Positions 47,589 to 56,647 of a stretch of 64,000 nucleotides of DNA are shown piece after piece. A model generated the notes under the pieces. It was not told the origin of the DNA, did not search any database, and saw only the letters and a list, made by a program, of their open reading frames with translations. Numbering within the stretch: the stretch's first letter is position 1; the number at the start of each line of letters is the position of its first letter. This stretch comes from Methylosarcina fibrata AML-C10 (GTDB taxonomy: Bacteria; Pseudomonadota; Gammaproteobacteria; Methylococcales; Methylomonadaceae). The stretch is from the NCBI RefSeq assembly GCF_000372865.1, contig NZ_KB889965.1, positions 92,720-156,719 of the forward strand. The letters run 5' to 3'. The position numbers and the translations under genes are program-made.

Positions 47589-47768
47589 ATGACTTATTTT
47601 TTGGTGACTTTTGCAATTATGCTGGTGGTGGTCGTTTTCATGGCGATCGGGGTTATGTTTGGCCGGCGTGCAATCAAAGGCTCGTGCGGCGGATTGAATT
47701 CGGGCGCGTGCGTTTGCGTGGAGAAATGCGAAAAACGGAAAAAAATGGAAGCCAAAGGGACTGTTTAG
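47589..47768 (+). CDS. nqrM: Na+-NQR maturation protein NqrM (DUF539)
   Basis: 59 residues: MTYFLVTFAIMLVVVVFMAI is the membrane span. It is followed by GVMFGRRAIKGSCGGLNSGACVCVEKCEKRKKM, where four Cys (SCGG, ACVCVEKC) match the NqrM signature. NqrM is needed to build active Na+-NQR, probably delivering iron for the NqrD/E centre. A GAGGTG Shine-Dalgarno lies just upstream at 47578. The gene is only 180 bp and easily missed; its place 826 bp after nqrF, beyond DUF2845, is slightly unusual. Confidence 0.88.
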   Translation: MTYFLVTFAIMLVVVVFMAIGVMFGRRAIKGSCGGLNSGACVCVEKCEKRKKMEAKGTV

Positions 47769-47792
47769 ATCGGCATTGGAAAATACCTTGAA

Positions 47793-47821
47793 TTGACTAG
47801 GGGCATTGTTCGTTCGATAAT
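47793..47821 (+). promoter_or_regulatory. Sigma-70 promoter of the CBS-domain gene
   Basis: TTGACT (47793-47798), 17 bp, GATAAT (47816-47821); both boxes match 5 of 6 consensus bases. Start near 47828 gives a leader of about 27 nt containing AAGGGGAA before ATG 47855. Confidence 0.75.
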
Positions 47822-47854
47822 TGGGCCTGTTGAGAATAAATAAAGGGGAAATTT

Positions 47855-48250
47855 ATGCTGACAAAAATTACCGTAGGGGATTATATGACCCGAAGACTGG
47901 TGACTCTGACCAAGGACACCAACGTCTTCGATGCCATCAAAAAATTAATGGACCATAAAATCACCTGTGCCCCGGTCGTCGACGACCGAGGCCAACTGCA
48001 AGGCATGTTTTCGGAAACGGACGGCATGAATGTGTTCCTGGAAAGCGTTTACAATCAGGGAATGAGCGGAAAAGTGGGTGATTACATGACCGTCGACATC
48101 ATCACGGTGACGCCCGAGACGAGCATTGTCGATCTGGCGAAAAAATTCCAGGAGTCTTCGGTTAGAAGTTTTCCGGTATTCGAAGACACCGAACTGGTCG
48201 GCATCATCAGTAGAACCGATCTGCTCAAAGCCTTGGCCAAACTTAATTAA
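47855..48250 (+). CDS. Two-CBS-domain protein
   Basis: 131 residues made only of a CBS pair: VGDYMTRRLVTLTKDTNVFDAIKKLMDHKITCAPVVDDRGQLQGMFSETD, then VGDYMTVDIITVTPETSIVDLAKKFQESSVRSFPVFEDTELVGIISRTDLL. Such pairs bind adenine nucleotides and act as regulatory modules. No catalytic partner domain is present. It has its own promoter and a good AAGGGGAA ribosome-binding site. The target is unknown; sbcB follows 24 bp later and may share the transcript. Confidence 0.9.
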   Translation: MLTKITVGDYMTRRLVTLTKDTNVFDAIKKLMDHKITCAPVVDDRGQLQGMFSETDGMNVFLESVYNQGMSGKVGDYMTVDIITVTPETSIVDLAKKFQESSVRSFPVFEDTELVGIISRTDLLKALAKLN

Positions 48251-48274
48251 GCGTTAATCGTATCCGAGTGGTCG

Positions 48275-49756
48275 ATGGCCGAAAAGGAGTTGTACTGGCA
48301 CGACTACGAAACGTTCGGCACGGATCCGCAGCGCGATCGGCCTGCGCAATTTGCGGGCGTGCGCACCGATGAAAATCTGCAACAAATTGACGATCCTCTG
48401 GTGGTTTACCTCAAACCCTCGGAAGACACGCTTCCTCATCCCGATGCTTGCCTGATCACCGGCATCCTTCCGCAACTGGCCGAAGCCAAAGGCCTCTGCG
48501 AAGCGGAGTTTATCCGTCTCATCCATCAACAAATCGCCCAGGCCAATACCTGTACGCTGGGTTACAACACGCTGCGCTTTGATGACGAACTGACTCGCAA
48601 TTGCCTTTATCGAAATTTTTATGATCCCTATGCCCGAGAATGGCAAAACGGTAATTCCCGCTGGGATTTGATCGATGTAGTCCGGGCCGCCAGGGCGCTG
48701 CGCCCCGACGGCATTGAGTGGCCCACTAATGAACAGGGCGTTCCCAGTTTCCGCCTCGACCAATTGACGGTCGCCAACGGCATTGCCCATCAGTCCGCGC
48801 ACGACGCGCTCTCCGACGTGTATGCGACCATTGCTTTTGCCAAACTGTTGAGCCAGGCTCAGCCCAGGCTCTTCCGGTTCCTCTGGCAAAACCGCCTCAA
48901 GAACGCAGCGCTCGGCTTGTTGAAACCGGGCCGTTTCGAACCGCTGGTTCATGTCTCCGGCAGATACCCGGCCGCGAAATCCTGCCTGGCTCTGGTAGTG
49001 CCTCTTTGTTCTCATCCGGTAAACGGCAACGGCATTCTCGTCTACGATTTGTCGGTCGATCCCGAACCCCTGCTGGAACTGTCTCCGGAAGAAATACGCC
49101 GGCGGCTTTTTACGGCAAGCCAGGATTTGCCGGAAGGCATTGCCCGAATCCCGTTGAAAACGGTACACGTTAATAAATGCCCTGTGCTGGCGCCGCTTTC
49201 GGTCATTCGGCCCGCCGATGCGGAGCGCCTTGAGCTGGATTTGGGCACGTGTTTCGTTCATCTCGACAAAATAAAATCGGCTACGGGATTGTCCGAAAAA
49301 CTAACGGTCGTATTTACCGGGAAAAGCGATTTTCCGTTAGACTCCGATCCCGATCTGTCGATCTACAGCGGCGGATTTTTTTGCGATGCCGACAAGAAAA
49401 CCATGGCCTTCATACGCACGTTGCCGCCCGACCGTCTGGCCAAAATGCAATTCCGGTTCACCGATTCCCGCCTGCCCGAAATGCTGTTTCGCTATCGGGC
49501 GCGCAACTACCCCGACTCTCTCACTGGCGAAGAAAGCGCCCAATGGAAAGGTTTTTGCCTGCGCCGTCTGACCGGTCGGGAACCCGGCGCGAGCATTACT
49601 TTCCGCGATTACTTCAGACGGCTGCGGGAGCTTGACAGCGAAGGGCAGGCCGATAAGGAAATGATCCGGTCTTTGAAAAGCTACGGACTGGAGAAAATGC
49701 GTTGGTTGGGCCTGGACGAAGCGGAACTTTCTTACTGCGATGAGCAGACGACCTGA
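48275..49756 (+). CDS. sbcB: Exodeoxyribonuclease I
   Basis: 493 residues, close to the E. coli enzyme length. The DEDDh exonuclease domain starts with YWHDYETFGTDPQRDRPAQFAGVRTD (DxE motif), followed by GYNTLRFDDELTR and HQSAHDALSDVYATIAFAKL, which carry the remaining acidic residues and His. The SH3-like and C-terminal helical domains follow (about 200-490). It degrades single-stranded DNA from the 3' end in recombination and mismatch repair. ATG 48275 fits the family start (the enzyme begins just before the DxE motif). Confidence 0.95.
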   Translation: MAEKELYWHDYETFGTDPQRDRPAQFAGVRTDENLQQIDDPLVVYLKPSEDTLPHPDACLITGILPQLAEAKGLCEAEFIRLIHQQIAQANTCTLGYNTLRFDDELTRNCLYRNFYDPYAREWQNGNSRWDLIDVVRAARALRPDGIEWPTNEQGVPSFRLDQLTVANGIAHQSAHDALSDVYATIAFAKLLSQAQPRLFRFLWQNRLKNAALGLLKPGRFEPLVHVSGRYPAAKSCLALVVPLCSHPVNGNGILVYDLSVDPEPLLELSPEEIRRRLFTASQDLPEGIARIPLKTVHVNKCPVLAPLSVIRPADAERLELDLGTCFVHLDKIKSATGLSEKLTVVFTGKSDFPLDSDPDLSIYSGGFFCDADKKTMAFIRTLPPDRLAKMQFRFTDSRLPEMLFRYRARNYPDSLTGEESAQWKGFCLRRLTGREPGASITFRDYFRRLRELDSEGQADKEMIRSLKSYGLEKMRWLGLDEAELSYCDEQTT

Positions 49757-49973
49757 GAGCTTGGCGCCGAGGCGGACAATCTTATGGGCTTTGTAAAGAG
49801 TGCCCACGTTGTCCGGAACCCGGATTCGGTTGGACAGTTCCAGGAAATCATCCATAACCGGAAGAGTCTAAAAATGAGGCCTACCAATGTTCAGACTGCA
49901 TTAAGGTTTCGATTGATATGATTTCTATCCGAATAATCGCTTTAAACTTCCCGATACTTGTGAGCAGGTCTCC

Positions 49974-51647
49974 ATGAACGCTAAATATTCTTCAGGATTG
50001 CCGGCCAGAATATTGTTACCGGTGATTCTGCTGATTTGTCTGTTACCGGTACCGCCGGCTCAGGCCTATCCTTTCCGGGACGAGGCAGCGGACGTGTTCC
50101 ACGATGCGCTGGCCCCTTACGGCAATTGGGTTCACCACCGGACTTACGGAAGAGTATGGTATCCCCGGCATGTGCCGAGGGACTGGCGGCCCTATACCGA
50201 CGGCTATTGGTCCTATACCGTCACTTATGGCTGGCTATGGGTATCCGACTGGGTATGGGGCTGGGCGCCTTTTCATTACGGACGCTGGGTTTGGGACGAC
50301 TGGTACGGATGGATCTGGGTGCCCGGAACGCTGTGGGCTCCCGCCTGGGTATTCTGGCGGTATGGCGGCGACTATCTTTCGTGGGCGCCCATGCCGCCCG
50401 ATTATCTCTGGAATCCGTACGCCACTTATTCGACTTTTTATTTCGATTACGGACGCTACGTGCATTGGGATGCCTGGGTGTTTGTTCGTGAACGGGATTT
50501 TCCGCGCCGTCATAAACCCCATCGCCTGATCGCGCCGGACCGCAATCCGGAATTGCTCAATTCGACTCAGCCGACCGGTAACCTGACGGTGGTCAACGAC
50601 CGGATCATCAACCAGGGCATCCCTGTGCATCGTATTGAACGGGCCATCGGAAGCCGGATCAAACCGGAAGCCCCCAAAGTCATGACGGATTCCGAATGGA
50701 AAAAGGAAGACCGCCGCGGCAGAGCGAGCCGGAGTCCGGTCATTTACCGGCCGATCGACGTCAAACCCACTCCCGACGTCGTCCGGCAGCAGGAACAACA
50801 GGCCAGACAACTCTCCGAGCGGCTTGCTACTTATCCTCCGGGACCAACCGAGCGCAGTGGGCCGGAACGCGAGGCCTCGCCCCGGGTGCCCGGCCGTTTG
50901 AGCGGCAGGCCCGTTCCGTTGGATTATGCCGAGCCTCAAGAGCCGGCAACAGTTCCGCCCGTAATACCGCAGCCGGCGGTGCCGCTCTGGACTGTTCCCG
51001 AACCAGAGGGTAATTTACCTTTGAGACCAGGACGCAGCATAAATCAACCACAGGAAAGAGCGACCGATCGGGACCTTGAGCTGGAACGTCAGCAACAGGA
51101 ACTGGAAAGGCAGCAGCGGGCCGAAGAAGAGCGCCTGCAACGGGAAGCCGCAAGCCGGCAGGAAGAAGAGCGCCGCCGGCAATTCGATCTGGAGCGGCAA
51201 CGGCAGGATGAACAGGAACGTCTGCGGAGGGAATCCATCCGCCGGCAAACGGAAACTTCCACACGCCAGCAACAGGAACTGGAACGGCAACAGCAGGAAG
51301 AGCAAAGGCGCATGGAAGAAGCCGTCCGTCGTCAGGAACAACTCGATCGTCAACAGCAAAGCGAATTACAGCGGCAGATGGAGCAAGAGCGGGCCAGAGA
51401 TGCCGCCCGTCAGAGGGAAGAGATCAATCGTCAGCAGGAACAGTTATACCGCCAACCGCCGATGGATTCGCAACAGCCGGAAAAGGCGCCGGATGCGGAA
51501 AGATTGCGCCCCCAAAGGGAGATGATCGAGCAGCCGATCATGGAGCAACCGTCCATGCCGCAGTCGACCGATGGGCAAATGCCGCCGGAACAGGGCGGAA
51601 GAATCCGAAGCGGCCGAAGTTTGAGCCGGGGCCAGCGATCCAGATAA
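49974..51647 (+). CDS. Exported Trp/Tyr-rich DUF6600 protein with a long Arg/Gln/Glu tail
   Basis: 557 residues. Signal peptide 1-31 (ILLPVILLICLLPVPPAQA). Residues about 32-190 are very rich in W, Y, G in repeats such as YGRVWYPRHVP, GWLWVSDWVWGWAPFHYGRWVW and GWIWVPGTLWAPAWVFWR, the DUF6600 pattern. From about 355 to 510 the chain is almost only R, Q, E, a charged helix or coil with QQQELERQQ-like units. The middle is Pro-rich. Function unknown; probably periplasmic or surface-exposed. The tail composition suggests a stiff or self-associating rod. Confidence 0.8.
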   Translation: MNAKYSSGLPARILLPVILLICLLPVPPAQAYPFRDEAADVFHDALAPYGNWVHHRTYGRVWYPRHVPRDWRPYTDGYWSYTVTYGWLWVSDWVWGWAPFHYGRWVWDDWYGWIWVPGTLWAPAWVFWRYGGDYLSWAPMPPDYLWNPYATYSTFYFDYGRYVHWDAWVFVRERDFPRRHKPHRLIAPDRNPELLNSTQPTGNLTVVNDRIINQGIPVHRIERAIGSRIKPEAPKVMTDSEWKKEDRRGRASRSPVIYRPIDVKPTPDVVRQQEQQARQLSERLATYPPGPTERSGPEREASPRVPGRLSGRPVPLDYAEPQEPATVPPVIPQPAVPLWTVPEPEGNLPLRPGRSINQPQERATDRDLELERQQQELERQQRAEEERLQREAASRQEEERRRQFDLERQRQDEQERLRRESIRRQTETSTRQQQELERQQQEEQRRMEEAVRRQEQLDRQQQSELQRQMEQERARDAARQREEINRQQEQLYRQPPMDSQQPEKAPDAERLRPQREMIEQPIMEQPSMPQSTDGQMPPEQGGRIRSGRSLSRGQRSR

Positions 51648-51780
51648 AGGCCGGATCGCTTCGGTTCGTTCGACACCGCCATTTAACCGGTCTTCGAGAT
51701 CTTCTTTATCGTCAGGCCGGTTGCAAAACCGCTCTGACTCGAACCCGGCAACAAAAACCACGGTGCGAGAGCCGATTCGC

Positions 51781-51786
51781 TATAAT
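51781..51786 (+). promoter_or_regulatory. Perfect -10 box upstream of ndh
   Basis: TATAAT lies 46 bp before ATG 51827. No good -35 is at the right distance (51758-51763 reads CCACGG), so this is either a regulated promoter needing an activator or a chance box. Confidence 0.4.
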
Positions 51787-51826
51787 GTGATACTATTTGA
51801 AAAAATATCTGTTATAGAGGATGACT

Positions 51827-53134
51827 ATGGCTGAGGCGAAAAGCGAGAAACACAAGATAGTAATCGTCGGAGGCGGAGCGTCGGGATTGGAGCTGGCGAC
51901 CAAATTGGGGCGGACCCTGGGGAAAAAAGGAAAGGCCGAAATCGTATTGCTCGACGCGACTTCGACTCACATATGGAAACCTTTGCTGCATGAAGTGGCT
52001 GCGGGAACCCTCGACGAATCGGAACAGGTCGAATATCTGTCCCAGGCTTACCGAAACAATTTCCGCTTCAGGCTGGGCAGAATGGAAGGATTGAACCGGA
52101 GCAAAAAGGAGATTTACGTCAGCCCGACTTACAACGACAGCGGGGAAGAACTGATTCCCAAGGCCACCCTCAACTACGATACGCTGGTCATGGCGGTCGG
52201 CAGCGTCAGCAATACCTTCAATATCAAAGGCGTGGCCGAGCATTGCATGTTTCTGGACACCACCACTCAGGCTTTCCGGTTTCAGAAGCAACTGGTCGAA
52301 ACCTACATCAAAAATTATGCGGGCAAGGACAGTGCCAGCGGCAAGCCTCTGTCCATCGTCATTATCGGCGCCGGCGCGACGGGGGTGGAGTTGTCCGCCC
52401 AGTTGCACGAAGTATCCAATCTATTGGCCGTCTATGGGCTTCAGGAATCGAACAAAGTCAAACTGACCATCATCGAGGCGGCCACGCAACTGTTGCCGGC
52501 GTTGCCTCCCCGGCTGGCGAATGCCACGCAACAGCAGCTCGTCAAGCTGGGCATCGATCTCAAACTGGGCCGGCGAGTCACGGAAGTCACCAAGGACTCG
52601 GTGACGACTCACGACGGCGAAGTCATACCCGCCGATCTGAAAGTCTGGGCCGCGGGCATCAAGGCGCCGGACTGGATGAAGCAACTGGACGGACTGGAAA
52701 CCAATCACATCAATCAGTTGGTCGTCGATGAAACGCTGAAAACCGCCGACGACGACATCTTTGCGATGGGCGATTGCGCGGCTTGCGTCTGGCAGGGGCA
52801 TAAAGGCAATGTTCCGCCCAGGGCCCAGGCTGCGCATCAGCAGGCGTCCACTTTATACAAATCCCTGATCCATCGGCTGAAAGGCAAACCGCCGGTAAAA
52901 TACGTCTATCGCGATTACGGCTCGCTGGTGTCTTTGGGGCAATACACGACGGTCGGCAATCTGATGGGCAATCTGATGGGAACGATCACGATCGGCGGAT
53001 TTATCGCCAGGGTCGTGTATCTGTCCTTGTATAAGATGCATCAGGTGGCGGTTCACGGCTATTTCCGCACGGCGATGCTGACTCTGTCCAACGTGTTCCG
53101 ACGCAGCGCCCACGCCACCATTAAATTACACTAA
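51827..53134 (+). CDS. ndh: Type II NADH dehydrogenase (NDH-2)
   Basis: 435 residues from ATG 51827, which has a GAGG box at ideal spacing; ATG 51821 is only 1 bp after that box. It has two Rossmann folds, KIVIVGGGASGLELATKLG for FAD and SIVIIGAGATGVELSAQL for NADH, and the FAD-closing segment DDDIFAMGDCAACVW. The C-terminal amphipathic part (GFIARVVYLSLYKMHQVAVHGY) is the membrane anchor. It oxidises NADH and reduces quinone without pumping ions, a bypass of Na+-NQR. Confidence 0.93.
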   Translation: MAEAKSEKHKIVIVGGGASGLELATKLGRTLGKKGKAEIVLLDATSTHIWKPLLHEVAAGTLDESEQVEYLSQAYRNNFRFRLGRMEGLNRSKKEIYVSPTYNDSGEELIPKATLNYDTLVMAVGSVSNTFNIKGVAEHCMFLDTTTQAFRFQKQLVETYIKNYAGKDSASGKPLSIVIIGAGATGVELSAQLHEVSNLLAVYGLQESNKVKLTIIEAATQLLPALPPRLANATQQQLVKLGIDLKLGRRVTEVTKDSVTTHDGEVIPADLKVWAAGIKAPDWMKQLDGLETNHINQLVVDETLKTADDDIFAMGDCAACVWQGHKGNVPPRAQAAHQQASTLYKSLIHRLKGKPPVKYVYRDYGSLVSLGQYTTVGNLMGNLMGTITIGGFIARVVYLSLYKMHQVAVHGYFRTAMLTLSNVFRRSAHATIKLH

Positions 53135-53205
53135 AACAGCACACGGCAAGGGAACGCATCCCGATCCTCCCGTCTTGCCTATTGAATCTCAACCAGAAAA
53201 CCGAC

Positions 53206-53736
53206 ATGCTAGAAATTGAATACGAGTTCCTTGAAGAAGATTTGGTAAATTTTAACGAAGCGCAGTTCCTGAAGTCGAAGGACATACAGGACAACATCCG
53301 GAGAAACCGGTGGATCCTGCCGGCCATCATGCTGCTCATCGGCGCTTTTTATCTGTATTATTACGGCGACAAAACGTCGACCGCCTATATTGTCGCAATC
53401 GCCGTGCTTTGGGCCTGGCTGTCTCCGAAAATCATCCTGTACGATCTGCGCCGTCAAGTGCTGGGCAAATACACGCAGCTCGAAAAAAAGAATATGTTCG
53501 GAATGTACACGTTGACGATCGATCCGGCCAATCCGACTTTTTTATTGGAAAAATCGCCCAGCGGCAAAAATAAAATGCTCTGGTCCGAGCTGGTTCGGGT
53601 CGAGTACGGCAAACGCTACGTCTACATCTTCATCACGCTGGATATGGCGCTGGTGATACCGGTCGACCGGGTTAAAAAAGGCGATCTCGAAAAATTCGCC
53701 GAACAGGCGGAAAAAATGATCGAGCGCTACGCATAA
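53206..53736 (+). CDS. YcxB-like membrane protein
   Basis: 176 residues from ATG 53206 (a TTG at 53182 is upstream). It has a short acidic N-terminus (MLEIEYEFLEEDLVNFNEA), two membrane spans (ILPAIMLLIGAFYLYYY and AYIVAIAVLWAWLSP), then a soluble domain like YcxB with GKYTQLEKKNMFGMYTLTID, LWSELVRVEYGKRYVYIFI and ALVIPVDRV. The function of this domain is unknown. It sits between ndh and dnaQ; no operon partner is evident. Confidence 0.7.
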   Translation: MLEIEYEFLEEDLVNFNEAQFLKSKDIQDNIRRNRWILPAIMLLIGAFYLYYYGDKTSTAYIVAIAVLWAWLSPKIILYDLRRQVLGKYTQLEKKNMFGMYTLTIDPANPTFLLEKSPSGKNKMLWSELVRVEYGKRYVYIFITLDMALVIPVDRVKKGDLEKFAEQAEKMIERYA

Positions 53737-53792
53737 GTTCTGTCGGATTATCAAGATAGCTCCAAGATTCAAATTTCAGGAAGTTTTAGTCA

Positions 53793-54518
53793 GTGCAACA
53801 GCGAACCGTCAAGCAACGCCTGGTCGTTCTGGATACCGAAACCACCGGTCTGAATCCTCAGGAAGGCCACCGAATCATCGAAATCGGCTGCGTGGAACTG
53901 GTCAACCGCCGGCTGACCGGCAACCGGTTCCATGTCTATATCAACCCCGATCGTTTGATCGACGACGGCGCGATAGAAGTCCACGGCATCACCAACCAGT
54001 TTCTGGAAGACAAGCCCAGGTTTCAGGACGTGGCCGAAGATTTGATCGAGTTCATTCGCGACTCGGAACTCGTCATTCACAACGCGCCGTTCGACGTCGG
54101 TTTTATCAACCACGAATTTTCCCTGCTTCCGGAACCGAAAGGCACCGTGGCCGAATATTGCGACGTTTTCGATACTCTGACCTACGCCAGGCAGAAGCAT
54201 CCGGGCCAGAGAAACAGTCTGGACGCGTTGTGCAAACGCTACGGCGTCGACAACAGCCACCGGGAATTGCACGGCGCTTTACTGGACGCCGAAATTCTGG
54301 CCGACGTTTATCTCTTGATGACCGGCGGCCAGTTTTCCCTGCTGGACGAAGACCTGGGCACCGCCGCCGGCGAGAAAACGGCCGAAGCCTTGGTGCGCCT
54401 GCCGTCCGACCGGCCTCTCACGAAAATCATCCGCTGCAGCGAGGAAGAATCCGAAGCGCACCGGCAGCGGCTGGCGGCCATTGAGAAAGCGAGCGGCGTC
54501 TGTCTCTGGAATCAATAG
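53793..54518 (+). CDS. dnaQ: DNA polymerase III epsilon subunit (proofreading exonuclease)
   Basis: 241 residues, GTG start at 53793 with an AGGAAG box 10 bp upstream. The DEDDh exonuclease domain has VVLDTETTGLNPQEGHRIIEIGCVEL (DxE), NAPFDVGFINHEF and NSHRELHGALLDAEILADVYLLMTGGQ with the terminal D and H. The C-terminal 55 residues would bind the polymerase alpha subunit. It removes mispaired 3' ends during replication. The order matches well-studied DnaQ; no RNase H neighbour is present. Confidence 0.95.
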   Translation: MQQRTVKQRLVVLDTETTGLNPQEGHRIIEIGCVELVNRRLTGNRFHVYINPDRLIDDGAIEVHGITNQFLEDKPRFQDVAEDLIEFIRDSELVIHNAPFDVGFINHEFSLLPEPKGTVAEYCDVFDTLTYARQKHPGQRNSLDALCKRYGVDNSHRELHGALLDAEILADVYLLMTGGQFSLLDEDLGTAAGEKTAEALVRLPSDRPLTKIIRCSEEESEAHRQRLAAIEKASGVCLWNQ

Positions 54519-54584
54519 CAAGCCGGCCGTTTTAACCTGGATCGCCTCCATCTTCATTCCTCAGTCAATGATTGCGAAGTCTTC

Positions 54585-55847
54585 ATGAGAACGCTGTATT
54601 CGGCCTTCTTTTATCTGCTGATCCCTTTCATTTTGCTGCGTTTGCTGTGGCGCAGCCTTAAGGCCCCGGCTTATCGCCGAAGATGGCCCGAACGTTTCGG
54701 ATTTTACGGCGGAAACCCAGCCGATCAGGGCGTTCTCTGGTTTCACGCCGTTTCGGTCGGCGAGGCCGAAGCTTTGTTTCCGTTGTTGAGACGGCTGCAA
54801 CAACGGCGGCCGGAAGCACCGATACTGGTTACGACGACGACCCCCACCGGATCCGCCCGGGTGCAAGCTATGATGAAGGATACCGTCGCGCACGTCTATC
54901 TGCCTTATGACGTTCCCTTTGTCCTCCGGCGTTTCATGCGCCGTTTTAAACCGAAACTGGCGGTGATCATGGAAACCGAGATCTGGCCGAACTTGTTTGC
55001 CTCCTGCGGAGAACACAAGGTTCCCTTATACATCATCAATGCCCGGCTGTCGGAAAAATCGGCGCTCGGCTACCGGAAAATTCCCGCCTTGATCCGGCCC
55101 GCATTGGCCGAAGTCAGACTGATCGCCGCCCAAACCGGTGAGGATGCCCGCCGTTTTCTCGACATAGGCGCCGCCGAAGAATCCGTCAAAACCCTGGGCA
55201 ACATGAAGTTCGACGTCGACATTCCCGAAGAGACTCTGGTGGCGGGTTTTAAACTGAAGGAGCATTGGTTCAAAGGCCGCTTTGTCTGGCTCCTCGCCAG
55301 TACGCACAAGGACGAAGAAACGGTGTTTTTTCCGATCTACAAAAAACTGAAACAGCGGATTCCCGAATTGTTGATGGTCATCGTGCCGAGGCATCCGGAG
55401 CGGTTTCCGGAAGTCGGAAAACTGTGCGAACAAAATCGGCTGCATGCAGTCACCCGGACTTCGAGAATGGCGTGCAGCGCCGCCACCGACGTGTATCTCG
55501 CCGATACGATGGGAGAGCTCAAAATGTTCTATGCCTCCGCCGATATCGCCTTCGTCGGGGGCAGCATGGTGCCGGTAGGCGGCCACAACATCCTGGAGGC
55601 GGCGGCGGTCGGCGTGCCGGTGATGTTCGGACCCTACATGGCCAATTTCCGGGAAATTGCCGGCAAAGTTCTGGAGCGCGGGGCCGCCGTTCAATGCCTG
55701 AATGAAGAAGAGATTGCCAAAGCCGTCCTGAAACTTTACACCCATCCCGAAGAACGTGACGCGCTGGTCGCCAAAAGCAGACACTTCCTCAACGACAACC
55801 GGGGCGCCATCGATCGGATCTGCGATGAGCTTTACCGGAGCATTTGA
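54585..55847 (+). CDS. waaA: 3-deoxy-D-manno-octulosonic acid transferase
   Basis: 420 residues, standard length. A membrane-anchoring N-terminus (MRTLYSAFFYLLIPFILLRLL) is followed by WFHAVSVGEAEALFPLLRRL, the catalytic-side GE loop. VIMETEIWPNLFASC and GGSMVPVGGHNILEAAAVGVPVMFGPYMANF belong to the WaaA GT30 signature. It attaches KDO to lipid A precursor in the inner leaflet, an essential step in lipopolysaccharide core synthesis. It thereby gives the substrate on which an O-antigen made at the window's left end could be placed. Confidence 0.96.
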   Translation: MRTLYSAFFYLLIPFILLRLLWRSLKAPAYRRRWPERFGFYGGNPADQGVLWFHAVSVGEAEALFPLLRRLQQRRPEAPILVTTTTPTGSARVQAMMKDTVAHVYLPYDVPFVLRRFMRRFKPKLAVIMETEIWPNLFASCGEHKVPLYIINARLSEKSALGYRKIPALIRPALAEVRLIAAQTGEDARRFLDIGAAEESVKTLGNMKFDVDIPEETLVAGFKLKEHWFKGRFVWLLASTHKDEETVFFPIYKKLKQRIPELLMVIVPRHPERFPEVGKLCEQNRLHAVTRTSRMACSAATDVYLADTMGELKMFYASADIAFVGGSMVPVGGHNILEAAAVGVPVMFGPYMANFREIAGKVLERGAAVQCLNEEEIAKAVLKLYTHPEERDALVAKSRHFLNDNRGAIDRICDELYRSI

Positions 55848-56180
55848 AGAAACCGCAACACTTTTTAATGCCGTTTTTAGGCTTGCTCCAATTCATTGCC
55901 GGCCTCGCAGCCGTCTTAACCGGAAGCCGTAAGCTAAACTATTTTCAGTTTGTCTGCCCGGATTACCGGGGTAGGGGCGAATTCATTCTCCCTTTTATTA
56001 CTTCTAGACCAGAAGCAAACGTACGGCCGGAGTGGCCGGCCTAGCCTTGCCGGCACCAATCCGACTCGAAGAACCTGTTTCAACCTCCCTCGGTGGCGTT
56101 TGAAACGAACGCCCGGAGCCGGGCTTTGCCAAGCAGATCATCGAAGTCAATGCGGTTGGCATGGCGCAGAGTCCGGATGA
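55848..56180. other. 333-bp spacer with a repeat fragment
   Basis: A 66-codon TTG-start frame overlaps the waaA stop, but it has no ribosome-binding site or recognised family and runs through the repeat fragment. Apart from GTAGGGGCGAATTCATTC at 55971-55988 nothing else is recognised. Confidence 0.5.
55971..55988 (+). repeat. Solo arm of the GTAGGRRCGA repeat
   Basis: This 18-base stretch equals the arm at 19157-19174 except for one base. No inverted partner lies nearby, so it looks like a decayed or half copy of that dispersed element. Confidence 0.55.
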
Positions 56181-56582
56181 TCAATCGCATGAGTTGCAGG
56201 AATTTGCTTCAAAGCCGGGCGGCACCGTATAGCAGGCATACGCTTCCGTGACTTTGCCGGATTCGTCCAGCCGAAACGTTTCGGCGACCCTGCCTGCGTG
56301 CCCTTGATAATATATCGTAAGACAGTTGACGCCCGTCAACACGTCGTGCAGCTCGAAATGCAAATCGGGAACAAGCGCCAGGCCTTTTCTCCAGTAGGCG
56401 CGTATTTCCTCTTTTCCGCAGAGAATCCCGCTCGGCTCTTCGGCGATGGAGATAATGCAGGGAGAGAAAAGCGTAATGTCGTCTGCGTAGTGGCTCAATA
56501 CCTCGTCCAGGTCGTGCCGGTTCCAGGCAGCAATCCAGTGCCGGGCAAACTCGACAGCAAAATCTCGATAAATGATCGCCAT
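56181..56582 (-). CDS. SnoaL/NTF2-like domain protein
   Basis: 133 residues of a cone-shaped alpha+beta fold: FARHWIAAWNRHDLDEVLSHYADDITLFSPCI, GKEEIRAYWRKGLALVPDLHFEL and VTEAYACYTVPPG. The family includes polyketide cyclases, steroid isomerases and proteins of unknown role; no catalytic residues can be assigned. It has a GGAG box 6 bp before ATG 56582. It is divergent from a MarR gene and controlled by the twin operator in between, so its inducer could be its ligand or substrate. Confidence 0.75.
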   Translation of the reverse strand: MAIIYRDFAVEFARHWIAAWNRHDLDEVLSHYADDITLFSPCIISIAEEPSGILCGKEEIRAYWRKGLALVPDLHFELHDVLTGVNCLTIYYQGHAGRVAETFRLDESGKVTEAYACYTVPPGFEANSCNSCD

Positions 56583-56597
56583 GACTGCTCCAATAAG

Positions 56598-56612
56598 GTC
56601 AATGTTATTGAC
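56598..56612. promoter_or_regulatory. MarR-type operator, copy 1
   Basis: GTCAATGTTATTGAC is a perfect palindrome of GTCAAT-N3-ATTGAC, lying between the SnoaL start and its -10 box. It equals copy 2 in both half-sites. Confidence 0.75.
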
Positions 56613-56618
56613 GTATCC

Positions 56619-56647
56619 ATTTTGAAAGTTTTACGCCATAATGTCAA
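56619..56647 (-). promoter_or_regulatory. Sigma-70 promoter of the SnoaL-like gene
   Basis: On the minus strand a perfect TTGACA (plus 56642-56647) and CAAAAT (56619-56624) lie 17 bp apart. The -35 overlaps operator copy 2, so binding there would block RNA polymerase. Confidence 0.65.

Noticed and set aside
55844-56044. 66-codon frame overlapping the waaA stop
   Set aside because: TTG start, no Shine-Dalgarno, end made of repeat sequence; the hydrophobic beginning alone is not enough.
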